Of a stretch of DNA of 64,000 bases, positions 34,230 through 45,480 are shown piece by piece. Position 1 is the stretch's first letter. Every line of letters starts with the position of its first letter. The notes under the pieces were generated by a model that saw only the letters and a list, made by a program, of their open reading frames with translations, had not been told where the DNA came from and ran no database searches. The position numbers and the translations under genes are program-made. The stretch comes from Topomyia yanbarensis (taxonomy: Eukaryota > Arthropoda > Insecta > Diptera > Culicidae), in NCBI RefSeq assembly GCF_030247195.1, contig NC_080671.1:3004501-3068500 (forward strand), read 5' to 3'.

Positions 34230-35000
34230 CTGATTAGGGTATCAGTAGCATCCTGAGCTGGAGAATGTTGACGTTCTGAAAAGGGGCCCAATATTGAACA
34301 AAATTACGTCTAAATATTGAGTAGGACCCGCCACAACTCTGAGCAATGTTTTCATCACAATAATTGAATAGATTTGAAATACGTAAAACGATTCCATCAG
34401 AATCCTGAAGAGATCATGAACATCCGTAGTGTTTCTCATTTTGAGAAAGAAGCTTCAACAACTCCACCTGAACCCAGAGAGGAACTTAAGCAGAATCTTG
34501 AGTAGAATTCCACCAAAATCTTGAAAAGGATTTCACCAGGATCTCGAAAAGGATTACTTCAAATTCGTTTGCAATATAATGCTAGAAACTGAGAAGGATA
34601 TGGATCCCGAAAACGATGCAATCCGAAGAATTCTATAAGAATTCTATGAGAATACTCAAAAATATTCTATCACGTTCCTCAGTAGGACTCCTGCAGAGCT
34701 CTCAATAGGATACCGTCAAAATACTAAGAAGAATTTCATTATAATCCTGAAAAAGATTCAACCACAATCCAACGAAGCATGCCATCAGAATCCTAAGAGT
34801 GTTCTAAAAACAAACTTTACAGTGATCGAACTCGGCTAAACAATATTTTATACGTTATACGCCATTACCGGACACAAAAGTTGTTCCAAATCCCAAAAAT
34901 CTAGTAGGTTTGGCAGGATATATGCAGTTGTAACCGCTAATTCAACAGTTTTAGCTCTATCGGTATTATCTGTTGGAGTCCACCAACAGATAAACCCGCA
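34230..35000. repeat. degenerate minisatellite-like repeat, copy A (partner at 40.75 kb)
   Basis: Built from drifting copies of an AGGATTCCACCAGAATCC-type word. From 34440 onward it aligns block by block with 40745-41240: the CCACCTGAA block, CTTGAGTAG, GAAAAGGATTTCACCAG, AAACTGAGAAGGA, then GGTTTGGCAGGA. The pair therefore reflects duplication or insertion of a repeat-bearing element, not just shared simple sequence. Confidence 0.65.
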
Positions 35001-35324
35001 AGTCGTATTTTTAAAATTTATCCAGAATTTGTCACAGGAAAAATATCTGGTCCGATATGGAGGGTTTTTCTCGAAACTCGCTTTCGTATTCGCCAACGAA
35101 AAATTCATTCAATAATCACAGTCTGCTAAACAGAACACGTGTGAGTATCAAGTTTACGGTCCTTCTTATAGATAGATTACATGACTCGGACGGTATTTCA
35201 TCTTCTACCCAAACCATCACAATCACGCAGTGGATTGATGCGTACAGCCTTGATCACTCTCGCCTTTAAGAAGTTCGACCGAAAAGGTATGATCTGTCAC
35301 CAGATTCCCTTTGCAGTAGTTGTA
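35001..35324. other. unassigned spacer
   Basis: CAGAACACGTGTG at 35131 followed by a TTTACGGTCC-type word is echoed at 36246 with ATACGGTC, suggesting fragments of one repeat. No gene. Confidence 0.35.
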
Positions 35325-35465
35325 AGTTTTTCGTGTCTCTCACCTGGGTTCAATTCCCAACCCCGCATATAGGGTTAGAGATTTTTCTAAAGAGATTTCT
35401 CTAACCCGACAAAGAGGCGAACGACCCTAAGGTTAAAACCTCTATAATCAAAAATAAAAAAAAAA
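35325..35465 (+). mobile_element. 3' part of a tRNA-derived SINE
   Basis: CCTGGGTTCAATTCCCAACC holds a Pol III B box (GGTTCAATTCC, 10 of 11). It is followed by a hairpin GGGTTAGAGA/TCTCTAACCC and the tail GGCGAACGACCC, AAGGTTAAAACC and an A-rich end. The A-box half is missing or too degraded to see. The hairpin-plus-tail probably is what the partner LINE's reverse transcriptase recognises. Confidence 0.75.
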
Positions 35466-36631
35466 GAATTGAATTATTGTCCTGTGTAACTCAAAAGGCA
35501 GAATTGAATAAATATAGAAGCAAACTAGACAAAAACTAAACAAATTAAGTACATAAAATATAAAATAATATTGGTGCACTTAATGCGGTCATATGTGGTA
35601 CTAAAACTGTCGAGCCAAAAAAGGTTCATCTTGTGAATTCGGGCGATTTTTAGGATAGCAAGGAGAAGAAGGAAATTGAGATTAACAAACAGAATAAAGC
35701 GCAATGCAGTGTGGGCGCCAATTTTACAGGCGCAAACAGAAGGAAACTCAACAATATAAGATAAAGAAGAAAAAACTGGAAGAATCAAAGAGTGATGCTT
35801 AAAATTAAGTTGGAAAGGATAATCAAGAAGAAAAAACAATGCAATTGGGGATTTGAACATTAAATCGTAAATACTTTCTGGTTTGTACAGTACAAAGAGA
35901 TCAGGACGGAAAGACATCGAAGTCAGGAACAGGATGAAATAGTCAGAGCGGAATAGCAAATGTGATCGCCATATTTGTACATAAGGAGAAAATTAGGTAA
36001 AAACCAGTTCTCACCCTAGCCGGAATACTTGGTGAACATTTGCGCGTAAAAGGCGATTTGTGTTCCGAAGCATTTCAGCGCTTCTTTTCATTCGGGACAT
36101 CACATGTTTCCTTCTGGGATCTAGCAGCAAGCTCTGGCGCTAAGTTATTCATACTCTAAGTTAGTGTCGGATCCTGATGAGTCGAAATCGAAATGCACTC
36201 AACTTATATTAAATGCGATCGGATCGAAACAAAAGAAATATTGAATTAACAGAACACGTGTGGCCTACACAAGCGAAAATTCTGCAATCAAATATACGGT
36301 CGCTGAGGCTCACAACGCACAAGGAAGAAATACACTACCTATAAATACATATGGGTAATTCCGCGCGAATTGGTCAACAAGGCACATGTAATCGAACTTC
36401 ACGGATTTTAACCAATTTTGGAGGCATTTCATTTGTTAAAATCCTAATTTTTGTGTCAATTGAACCACCCCTCGGGCCATGGGAGCATCCCTCGTTTTGA
36501 TAAATTACCAAAATCATTAATTTTTTTTAAGTTTCAGGTTTGATTGAATTAAATTACAGGAATTTGTTCAAGGAGTCCAGAAAAAATATTAGCTCTTAGC
36601 GACAGTGCTGCCAACTATGCGATTTTTCCAG
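35466..36631. other. A-rich low-complexity sequence and short repeat fragments
   Basis: The plus strand is A-rich from 35466 to about 36000, giving a spurious 144-codon Phe/Leu-rich minus frame. Around 36158-36200 lies the fragment shared with 28.77 kb. Confidence 0.5.
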
Positions 36632-37015
36632 TTAAAAATTAAAACAATATTTTTCTTGCGATGCATATATTTTAATTTTGAAAATTTTAATGCCGTTGTG
36701 TTCCTCCGCCAATAACCATTGTTCCGGTGAGGCCATTTTATCAAACACATCGAGCATACGATAGCCCAATGGTACTTTCCACAGGACTGATTTTGTGCGC
36801 GTCCGCAGGCTACGGTACTTTAGATATCTCCGAAAACGCATTTGTTTACAGGCCAGATCTAACACCGTTCGGACTGCCTCGTTCACTACCGGCTACTATG
36901 TACTTTGTCTTGTCGGAGTTCAGGAATCAGGAATCAGTAGCGTCTGGTTCAAATGGCCCGTTCCCCATGTTGATCGGAGATTTGTGCCAAGAATCGCCTT
37001 TTCATCATTCTTCTG
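36632..37015 (-). pseudogene. unidentified protein-like fragment
   Basis: The minus strand reads NEAVRTVLDLACKQMRFRR, then KSVLWKVPLGYRMLDVFDKM and SPEQWLLAEEHNG, well-mixed residues ending in AT-rich DNA. It directly adjoins the 3' end of the LOA-like element but does not resemble its ORFs. Family unknown; could be a piece of host pseudogene or another transposon. Confidence 0.3.
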
Positions 37016-37182
37016 ATGGGAAAGATTAGGGAAGTGGTAAGGTTAGGGGTAAGGAAAGCAACGACACAGAACAATTAAAACAGAGCATTCTGCACCCCCG
37101 GAGTGATACTGACCGATCTGCAGGTGCTACAATAGCAGGAATAAAACTTTCAACCCCGGAGGCATTCAAATACGGCTAAAAA

Positions 37183-37551
37183 CTATAGCTCTTTACCACA
37201 CTGGGTTAGGAACAAAAGCATATCCTTAAATTTCAGCTCTCTGTACATAGGTTCATCTATGTATGGAGAACCAAAAATCCGAATACGCAATTGCATTAAT
37301 ACAGGGCAATTGCATATCAAATGATATGGTGTTCCGTAATCGGATTCACAAAGATCACATGAATAATACTCAGCGCGCTGAATAGTAGCCATGTGATAAT
37401 TGAGTTTGCAATGTCCAGTCAGTGCCCTGACCAGAATACTGCAGTTGTGCTTGGAAAAATGCAACAAATTTCTTGACATTTTCGGACTCACAACCCGGCA
37501 GAAAAGTCTTTGTTTGAACGCAAGTTTGCAAGCTACGCCAATGGTTGGCAT
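37183..37551 (-). pseudogene. LOA-like ORF2 C-terminus with Cys/His motif
   Basis: LVRALTGHCKLNYHM leads to YSCDLCESDYGTPYHLICNC, a CX2C...HX4C zinc-binding motif seen at the end of LOA/R1/I-type ORF2 proteins and thought to bind nucleic acid. The frame is open to the stop at 37183, one of the better-kept segments of the copy. Confidence 0.78.
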
Positions 37552-37588
37552 GTTCGAATGCAGCCCAAGAGCGAATCTTGTGCTTAAT

Positions 37589-37968
37589 TCAACTTATCGA
37601 CAGTGGTAGAACTGGTTCTGGACCAACGAAATCAGTCGCAGCGCCAGCTCTAGCCAATTCGTCCGCCCATTCATTTCCAGTAATACCGGAATGACCGGGT
37701 ACCCATAGAAGGTAGATAGCATTTGAAATGCTAAGTTCTTCGATTTGAGTTCGACATGCGATTACTAATTTCGATCTCGAATCTGGCGAACTAAGTGCTT
37801 TCAGGGCAGCCTGACTGTCAGAGCAAAAATAGATTCTTTTACCGCAAATTCCCTTTTGAAGTGCGGATTGTACGCCACACAGAATCGCAAAGATTTCTGC
37901 TTGTAATACGGTAACAGTATCTACCAAGCGAATAAGATTGGCTTAATCTCATCTCATGACAATAGACA
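37589..37968 (-). pseudogene. remainder of LOA-like RNase H domain
   Basis: After the insert the frame gives GVYCHEMRLSQSYSLGRYC. After a shift near 37920 it gives VLQAEIFAILCG (catalytic Glu), IYFCSDSQAALKAL (Asp) and WVPGHSGITGNEWADELA (His and last Asp). All catalytic positions of RNase HI are still present, although the gene is split. Confidence 0.82.
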
Positions 37969-37974
37969 CCAACA

Positions 37975-38917
37975 CGGAAACGCCAAAAACGTGAACTTAA
38001 TTCACTAGAGGCCAAACCATCAGCTTCACAGGGTGTTTTTGGAGGAATTGTTCGTATGAATATTCCCCGCAATCTAATAATAATTGAAATTAGGCATGGC
38101 TTACTATGATCGAGCTAAAAAAATTAACTTTTTATACTGACGAGGTAGAAAGTTGGTGTCTTCGACAAAGTTTTAGAAATGCTCATTGTGAAGAATTTTG
38201 TTGAAGAACTTGAGCTTGTAGGATTAAAGGTTATCGATTTATAAGGCGTTTTCTATGGCAACCCCCTTAAATCTAGTTTTTTAATATAACTTTTTTCATT
38301 GTGACTTCTCGTGTAAACTATGTTCAAGACAAATGTGTAGGTATCAAAGCTACATAATTTTTTCGAAGACTATGTAAAAAGACTCATTTGTTTCAAAGTT
38401 ATTAAGGATTTTTACATTTTTTTACGCCAACTTCAACTACGTATAAGAAAGAAAGGTGCAAACCAAAATGCACGAACAGGTACTTTTTTAACTGTCTAAA
38501 CTATACACAATAAAGCTAACAAGGTTTGGTGCGTGGCACTCTAAAACCCTATGAATAGGGTAAGCTTACTTTATCATATTTTTTTACTTTTTCCATTCAA
38601 AAATCAGATTTACTAGATTTAAGCGGGTTGCCATAGAAAACGCCTTATAAATCGATAACCTTTAATCCTACAAGCTCAAGTTCTTCAACAAAATTTTTCA
38701 CAATGAACATTTCTAAAACTTTGTCGAAGACACCAACTTTCTACCTCGTCAGTATAAAAAGTTATTTTTTTAGCTTGATCATAGTAAGCCGTGCCTAATT
38801 TCAACTGTTATCAGATTGTGGGAAACATTCATACGAACAATTCCTCCAAAGACACCCTGTGAATGTATTCGATGGTTTGGCCTCTAGTGAATTAAGTTCA
38901 CATTTTTGGCGTTTCCG
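37975..38917. mobile_element. 943-bp foldback MITE inserted in the RNase H domain
   Basis: Arms 37975-38277 and 38612-38917 are inverted copies of about 300 bp: the CGGAAACGCC terminus, an AATTCACTAGAGGCCAAACC block, a GGAGGAATTGTTCGTATGAA block, and an inner CTTATAAATCGATAACC block. The 334-bp centre is non-coding. Flanking CAACAC (37969-37974 region) and CAGCAC (38927-38932) may be a diverged target duplication, though it is not clean. Confidence 0.85.
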
Positions 38918-39034
38918 ACCACTGTGCAGCACCGGCTCGGTCCTCCAACAAAGAACCGTCAGTATAACAAACTACGCATTCTTCAAGTTGTCGCTCCATC
39001 CAGCCAGACAGCCATTCCTCGCGAAGAGGAATTC
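38918..39034 (-). pseudogene. start of LOA-like RNase H domain
   Basis: WMERQLEECVVCYTDGSL gives the first catalytic Asp (TDGS, about 38960) of an RNase HI fold, which removes RNA from the RNA-DNA hybrid. The frame runs into the foldback element at 38917 and picks up on its far side at about 37960 (GVYCHEM). Confidence 0.8.
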
Positions 39035-40083
39035 TCACATTGAAAGTTTTAAAAGGAAAACTACATGTGAGTGTAAGGTCACTGGGAGCAAGTGTACAAG
39101 TGTTTGGGGCCACAGTCTTGTGTGGCTGGTTACACGATCTGTTGGGTTACTGTTCCAGAGCCCAGTAACCTTAAGACGGTATGCACAAGAAAGTGCTTCT
39201 TGTTTCAGAAACACATGTAGTGGTTTTATGTTCAAGAGCGCCTCGAGAGCAGCAGTAGGTGTTGTCGAGAACGCACCAGTCATCGCCATCAAGACCATCC
39301 TCTGAAGATGGTTTGACTTTGATTGGATTGTCATGACTTCTCCCTTCTGCCACCAAACAAGGCACCCGTATGCCAGTATTGGTCTAACAATTGTTGTGTA
39401 GATCCACTGAATGTACTTAGGTTTGAGTCCCCAAGATTTGCCGAAAGCCCGTCTACATTGGCCAAAGGCCATGCAAGCTTTCTTGATCCTGAAATCGATG
39501 TGAGCTGTCCAATTAAGTTTTGAATCAAGAATTACCCCAAACGTACTTAACTTGATCTTCGACAATAATTAATGAAACCATACGTCGGAAATCCAAGTTT
39601 TCTCAACAAGCTATCGGCGACAAGGTTCCATAGAAGTGGTGACAACACACCACCTTCAGGACATCCGCAGACACTCAGTTTCCTTATCTCTACTTATCTT
39701 AACAATGAGCACAGATGTCGGTTGCTAAGCATTGCGTGTATCCAGTTCGTGATATATGAAGGTACTCCATGATCTCGTGCTGCTTCCAAAATGGATTCGA
39801 AAGACACGTTGTCAAAAGCACCTTCAATATCGAGAAAAACTCCCAAACTTGATTGCTTTTGTGAAAAAGCTTTTTCAATGTTGTAGACAACATTGTGTAA
39901 CAGGGTGGTAGTAGACTTCCCCCGCTGATATGCATGTTGCATCTCATGCAGCGGATGCTCACCCAAGCTACCATCCCGAATGTAGTGGTCGATTAAACGT
40001 TCCACTGATTTGAGAAGGAAGGAGGTCAGACTATCGTCAGATCGGTCTAAAGCACTTTGCCTACTCATAAGTGACGCGGCCAC
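39035..40083 (-). pseudogene. LOA-like reverse transcriptase with catalytic loop deleted
   Basis: MAASLMSRQ leads to LLKSVERLIDHYIRDGS, HAYQRGKSTTTLLHNVVYNI and VFLDIEGAFDNVSFES (motif A, Asp residues intact, about 39838-39806). After a frameshift come GCPEGGVLSPLLWNLV and ADSLLRKLGFPTYGF, where the chain breaks at about 39570, just before the expected ADD, and resumes at VILDSKLNWTAHIDFRIKK and WGLKPKYIQWIYTTIVRPI. The deleted piece holds the metal-binding YADD box. Confidence 0.85.
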
Positions 40084-40327
40084 CTTTGGGAATGAATTTG
40101 ACAGTTATTTCCAGTCACGCTAATGGAATGTCTGATTGTACTGGACAGGTACTACATTTCTGAGATACAGAATGAATTTATGCATAAAGATCAACTTCTA
40201 CAAATTTTGTGTCCTACGCATCTTTCATCAACAAGTCCTTCAAAGTAGCGCAATTTGGCGACGTTATATATACGCTGCTTTTGACAAGATCAACCGGTAG
40301 CTATAAAGCGAGACACGTGTAGGTTCA

Positions 40328-40475
40328 ATGATCCTTTCCTGTATTGACCTCTCCTTTCAATGTGAGCTCCGAGAAATTCCGCAGGGTAGTCATATCGGAC
40401 CTAATATATTTCTGCTTTATCTCAATGATTTAATATTTTCACTGCAAAGCTTGAAGTTATCTCAAGGACATCAGC
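40328..40475 (+). pseudogene. small Jockey-type RT fragment
   Basis: Plus-strand residues FQCELREIPQGSHIGPNIF and LLYLNDLIFSLQSLKLS match motif B and its downstream region as seen in the relics at 0.5 and 27.5 kb. The ADD box has been lost. Confidence 0.65.
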
Positions 40476-40744
40476 TTCTTATAGTTAGAGTTGGATACCT
40501 GTTTGACCTAGTGCTACATCAACAGGATGGTACTGAGTGCTTCGAAATGATTCGTTATTTACTTCTCTCGCAAACGCTCAACAATCAAGTCTGATTACAC
40601 TATTTCGAAAATTGTGCTGAAGCGAGAATCGTCAGTTAAGGTTCTAGAAGTTCTGAACTGAATCTTAAATGAATATACTGCAAATCCAACAAGCTGAATA
40701 TACTGGCCCTTCAAATTCTTTCGTGTTACTTATCTTTAGAAAGA
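40476..40744. other. unassigned spacer between RT fragment and repeat copy
   Basis: Nothing supported. Confidence 0.3.
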
Positions 40745-41240
40745 GCACTCAGAAGCTTTACCTCAACTATTCCACCTGAATCCAGAGAACTTAAACAAAA
40801 TCTTGAGTAGGATTCCACTAAAATTTCGAAAAGGATTTCACCAGAGTCTCGAGAAGAATTCCTTTGGATTCGTTAGCAGTATAACGTTAAAAACTGAGAA
40901 GGACATGGATTGCGAAAACGATTGAATCCGAAGGATTCTAAAACAGCACTCAAAAGTATACTATTGGATTCCTAAACAAAATTCCCTCAGAATTCTTGAT
41001 GGGATAACGCCAAAATACTAAAAACGACGTCTTTATAATAATGAAAAAAGATTCTACCATAATCTAGACAATCTTCTAAAAACAGGCTTCGGCTCAATAA
41101 TATTTAATTGTTAAAATGGTCCACTGGCACTACCGAACAAAAACAAATTCCCTAAAAACTGCTTGGTTTGGCAGGAAATTTGCAGTTGCGAACGCTAATC
41201 CAAAAGTATTATCTCTGCTGGTACTATCGACAAAGATGTG
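40745..41240. repeat. degenerate minisatellite-like repeat, copy B
   Basis: Aligns in order with 34440-34990 (see that entry). Both copies end in a GGTTTGGCAGGA block followed by TGCAGTTG. Confidence 0.65.
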
Positions 41241-41909
41241 TGGCCTCTTGTCACTGCTCAAAATCTATGTTGGAATTGTATTATACACAAGAGATCAGAT
41301 AAGTACCAAAAATAGTAATTTCACCAAACTGTCCTGAGCTTTACCCAAAAGAAAAAAAAAAGATGGGTGGGTAATGTCTAGGACATAACCGGAGTGTCAT
41401 GACTACTCGTTTGACTTGTAATTCAAATCGATTGATACTCAATGAAATATGTGAGAATATTTCAAGTTATTCTTTATAATAATTATGGTGGTTCTGAAAA
41501 GAAACTTTGTTGTTGGCGTCTGCGTTGATAGGGGGTACGCTGGATTCTAAGCTCGTCGAGACATTCATTCATGAAATGAACAAATTTCATATTTTCCTGC
41601 TTTGAAATAGCAATGTTAAAATCTCTTTTTTTACTGCGTACACACATATGATCATTCCCCTTTCGCAGCTCACACCGAACGCTTTGCATCAAGGCTTTAT
41701 TAACTAATATGCTAATATGCACTACTATCGCTTTCTCGCTCGTTCTCGTGCCGTGCATGAGCCTTTCCTTTCCGTCCGGTTTCTAATGGCATAACCAAAA
41801 CGAATATGGCGGCTTTCCCCCACCAACTACTCTCGTCAAATCAACCCAATACGAATAATCATAGGAACAAACATGTAGTGGACCTGTATTTAAAACTTTT
41901 CATCATTTT
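41241..41909. other. unassigned region
   Basis: A 91-codon minus frame (41758-41483) is mixed in composition but unrecognised. No other signal. Confidence 0.3.
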
Positions 41910-42230
41910 ATTGTTCGGTTGGTGCACCATATTGACGGCTCTGTGTGGGATGGGCTGAAAATTTTCACTTTTCCGAGTCGTTTTCGAAAGATTTTTCAAA
42001 ACACTATTTTTCCGTTGATAATGAATGTCCTACATATTCCAAAATTTAATACAACATTGGTACAAATATTTTCGACAAAATGCCGAAGAAATTGATTAAA
42101 TCCATTTAGTACAACAAAAGATATAAGCGTTCAAAATCTTACATCATTTTTCTTCCGAAATTTTGAAAAGGGGTCCCTATATTGAAAGAAAAGTTGCTGG
42201 TCACGACAAAAATATTGTGCTCTGGTTAAG
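41910..42230 (+). repeat. interspersed repeat, copy B (partner at 5.6 kb)
   Basis: Same ordered blocks as 5560-5860, notably TGCACCATATTGACGGCTCT and CCCTATATTGAAAG. Confidence 0.45.
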
Positions 42231-42399
42231 CAATGGCCAACACTACAGGATTTTCGCTTAAACATGAATTTATTTTACACCAGAGTTTTAAAGATTACTC
42301 GGTGAAGCATTCTCAAAAATTGGCTCTGTTACATGACTTAGAATAGTATATTTCTATTCACTCCCCGACAAAAAAAACTATTATTTCAACTGCAGTTTT

Positions 42400-45200
42400 T
42401 CACCCACACACACACCAACCATCGACAATGATTGGTTCACGCAGTGTGAACCATCTGACATAATAAATTATCTCCGTTGTGTACTGCCGATACTCCCATC
42501 CTTTTGCGGAATATAAGGAAATCAGGACATTGGAAATAATCGATTTCGATTTCTTTTTTTGTTCCCACTTTGAAACTCCGGGAAAAATCTGAATAATGAT
42601 TTTCAGAAGAAAAGGAAGACGATCTTCGCTACCTTCCTGCTATCCTAGCCTATTTGGTCGAGGGAGAGAATAATGCATGTGTTCAAATAAAAAAAAAAAA
42701 ACTAAAATTGTGACATATGCGTAACTTTTTCCCATAAATTTTGAGTCCCTTTTCGAAACACCTTTGGCATCCGACGACGACGACGACGTCGACGATGATC
42801 GTGAATGATTATGCCGATCGAAGTAGGCACTGGCAAAGTTGAAAAGAAATTCGACGAAAAAAGGAAAAAAAAAAACGTTTTCAGTGTGAGTGATGATCGG
42901 TGCATCTCACTGTTATTTTTTTTTGCGCCCACAATTTTGTGCAACTCAGGTAGATTTCTTCCCTTGCAACCGCTCTATGCTATTCTGCGGGGTGGAAGTT
43001 TGAAAGCGAAATTTTCCTTCCTTTCGTTTTGATCAAATACACCAGACCAAATCCACCGCCTGCTATCTGTGATCTTGTTCCTTTTTGTCGAACATTCCTT
43101 CCAAAAAAACTAGATTAATATTTCAATTCGTCTTCCCACGGGTAGCTCGATGCGATTCTGACGGCTCGGGATCTAGGCTCACCTTTCGTTTTCTAAATCC
43201 CTTTTCAGCGATAATTATGCATTTCCTGTTTAAATCATTTCGTAAAAATCCCGTACCCTTTCCTTCGGCGGACCAAAGTGCCACAAGCTTTTAGTGTAAA
43301 CTAATACTCTCCATTTTGCCTACTGCGAAGCCTCGACTCAAATTGTTAATCGTTTTGCATTCAGAGCATAAATTTTGCATGGAGCTCGCGCGAAAAGCAA
43401 ATTGGTTTCGCCTCATGGACTTCCTTCTGGCCACAAACTCTCACACATGCGCACACACACACCTTCCACCCACACATCGCATTATAGTCGCGAATCGCTT
43501 TTAGATCGACAAGCGGCAGAGGAAGGGCCCGCGGCGTGCGAAACGAAATCTCATTAATTAATTATTATTCACTTTATTTTAATTATAATAATTACGTCCA
43601 GAGTGGTGTACCCCGCTGCTGCTGCTGCTGCTGCGGTACTTTGCAAGTCACAGAGAACCGCAGTTATGCGCCGCGCGGCATGAGAGAATGAGCGACGTGA
43701 TGCGACTTCAAGCCCCATTGCAGCGACAGGTTTTAAAAGGATTATTCAAGCGCATAATTGCGGTCCAAAAAGTATGAGCCTAATAAGTAAACACGTTGCG
43801 AAGAGCTCGAAAAAATTAAACCATAATTGATAAATAAACTGCATTCAGCTGATGGGTGGAGGAAAAATTTGCTTACAGTTAAATGAAACAAAAAAGGCCT
43901 CCGGCAGCAACCGAGCCAAACAACAGCAAGCCTTGGCTTGCGAAAAACGGCAGCAGAAAACATGGTAAGCTGGTAACATCGTAAAAGCAGAAGCGCAACC
44001 ATTCAGCTTAACGTACAATTGTGCATGCATAAAAAATATGCAGTAATGAGAAGCCTTTTTCGAAAAAATAATTTTTTTACGCCTCACAACGCGTTCGGTT
44101 CACCTTACCTTACCGACTTGGGTCTGGTGAGCAAACGCAACGAGTTTTAAGAACGTTATGTAAATGGTCTCATCGATACGGAAGCATCACGCACGGATCT
44201 AGTAGGCTGGGTTCATGTGTTTAATTGGTTTCAGCTTGTCGGTCGGAAAAGTGTTGCAGATCGATCGTTGCCCAATATTCAACCAGGCCTCGATCGGATC
44301 ATTTTTACATTATTAAACATGAAAGTGACACTTACTTGTACCAAAGACACTAAGTACAATTTTTAAACATGCATGAAACGGCACTCAACCAGAGAGCTGG
44401 CTATAATAGGCAACAATTGTAATTAATTATCTTGCTTTTCATAACCAACAAACAAACGAACCGGCTCTCACTGTTGGTTGATTCAAATTAAAAGCGAACC
44501 ACCACCACCGGAGGAGAGGTAAGGTAAGGTGAATTGCACTTTAAATGGCCTATAAAAATGCAATTTCTCTTCCTCTCGCGGTAAGCCTCAGTCAGTCAGA
44601 CGGCGATTCGGAAATAAGGTAAATGTACATCATTTTCATAAGCATTGGTTTAAATCACACTGGTCGAAACGTCGATATGTTGATATGATTGCGCGCCTGC
44701 TTCGTTTGCAGCGGAAAATTTGACCCTGTCAAGCAAAACCGTCAGACAAAGGGTGCTGTTGCTCTTACACCACACCACACCACAGTAGGCTTACGATTTG
44801 CCTAGTGCTAGTCTCGGCAAGTGTTGGAAAAGAAATTCAAATTACACCAGAAGCCAAGCTCGGGGTCGGGGCTTGCTGCTACAGCTTCGGCTTTATGAGC
44901 GATGTCTAATTAATGAACGGGGCTAATGAGTTTTACGATCGAGCTTCCGCGGATTCGGACGCCCTTTATGAACTGTGACCGTGCGAACATGTATGCAGTT
45001 TTTTTTTATTTGGTTCGTTAGGGGAAATTTGGTTTACCCGAAAAATTTGAATAAAGCCTACCAGACAGTGGCGGCGAAGGCAAGTTTTTTTTTTTAAAGC
45101 CGACACCTTAAGTCAATTAGGTAACCAGACGTTTTATGGTTTGATGAGGTGGTGTTTTTTGGTTAATTTCTTTCGTCTCTCGGGTCGAGTTATCTGTTGC
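42400..45200. other. unique island with trinucleotide runs
   Basis: No transposon relic. Holds a GAC run at 42773-42790 and a GCT run of about 7 units at 43615-43634. A TATAAAAA at 44551 is followed 37-39 bp later by TCAGT (44588), wider than the usual 30, and by a possible donor AAG|GTAAAT at 44618. GGTAAGGTAAGGTGAA occurs at 44518 on the plus strand and again near 44110 on the minus strand. Possible plus-strand exon 43875-43963 (CTTACAG| ... CATG|GTAAGC). None is firm. Confidence 0.35.
44551..44620 (+). promoter_or_regulatory. weak candidate core promoter
   Basis: TATAAAAA at 44551 and CTCAGTCAGTCAGACGG at 44587-44603. Spacing between TATA and initiator is about 39 bp instead of about 31, and no downstream element fits, so this is only a possibility. 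Confidence 0.2.
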
Positions 45201-45354
45201 GTGGCTAGATTAACAGTGTGCCTTATATTAGCTATATACTGTTATTTGAAGAGTTTTATCAAGATATTTACATTTACAAATAGTATTAGTTCTCTGTACT
45301 GTTTTATTTCTTCATGAATTAGAGTTCACTTCATAAATTTGTTGCAGTTTTTTT

Positions 45355-45480
45355 GGCATAAAAATGCTTTACTCGCCGTGGTCTTCTGGCGCCCTTGGCG
45401 GAGTCTAATTATCGCGTCCCTTTGATGTTTAGTTTGGCTTTCTTTGTCAGCCTACTTTTCTGTTTTTTAGAAAATCTTTC
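45355..45480 (+). repeat. interspersed repeat copy (partner at 49.43 kb)
   Basis: GTCTTCTGGCGCC, then TTGG with TAGT/TGTTT and GGCTTTCTTTGTCAG, recurs at 49439-49520 as GTCTTCTGGCGCC and AGCTTTCTTTTTCAG. Class unknown. Confidence 0.5.

Larger units (their letters stand above)
37020..40110 (-). mobile_element. LOA-like non-LTR retrotransposon, copy 2, 5'-truncated
   Basis: Reading leftward: RT (40083-39570), thumb and connection (39560-39040), RNase H (38980-37590, split by a foldback element), C-terminal Cys/His motif (37551-37183) and 3' UTR to about 37020. The RNase H plus C-terminal zinc motif after an RT with GCPEGGVLSP places it in the R1/LOA/Jockey group; LOA (Lian-like) is the best guess. 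The endonuclease and ORF1 are absent. Confidence 0.8.

Noticed and set aside
35525..35959. 144-codon minus-strand frame
   Set aside because: Same reason: A-rich plus strand, no domain, no splice or promoter context.
44551..44620. TATA plus TCAGT as a confident promoter
   Set aside because: The distance from TATA to initiator is about 39 bp and no DPE is in register; left as a weak candidate only.
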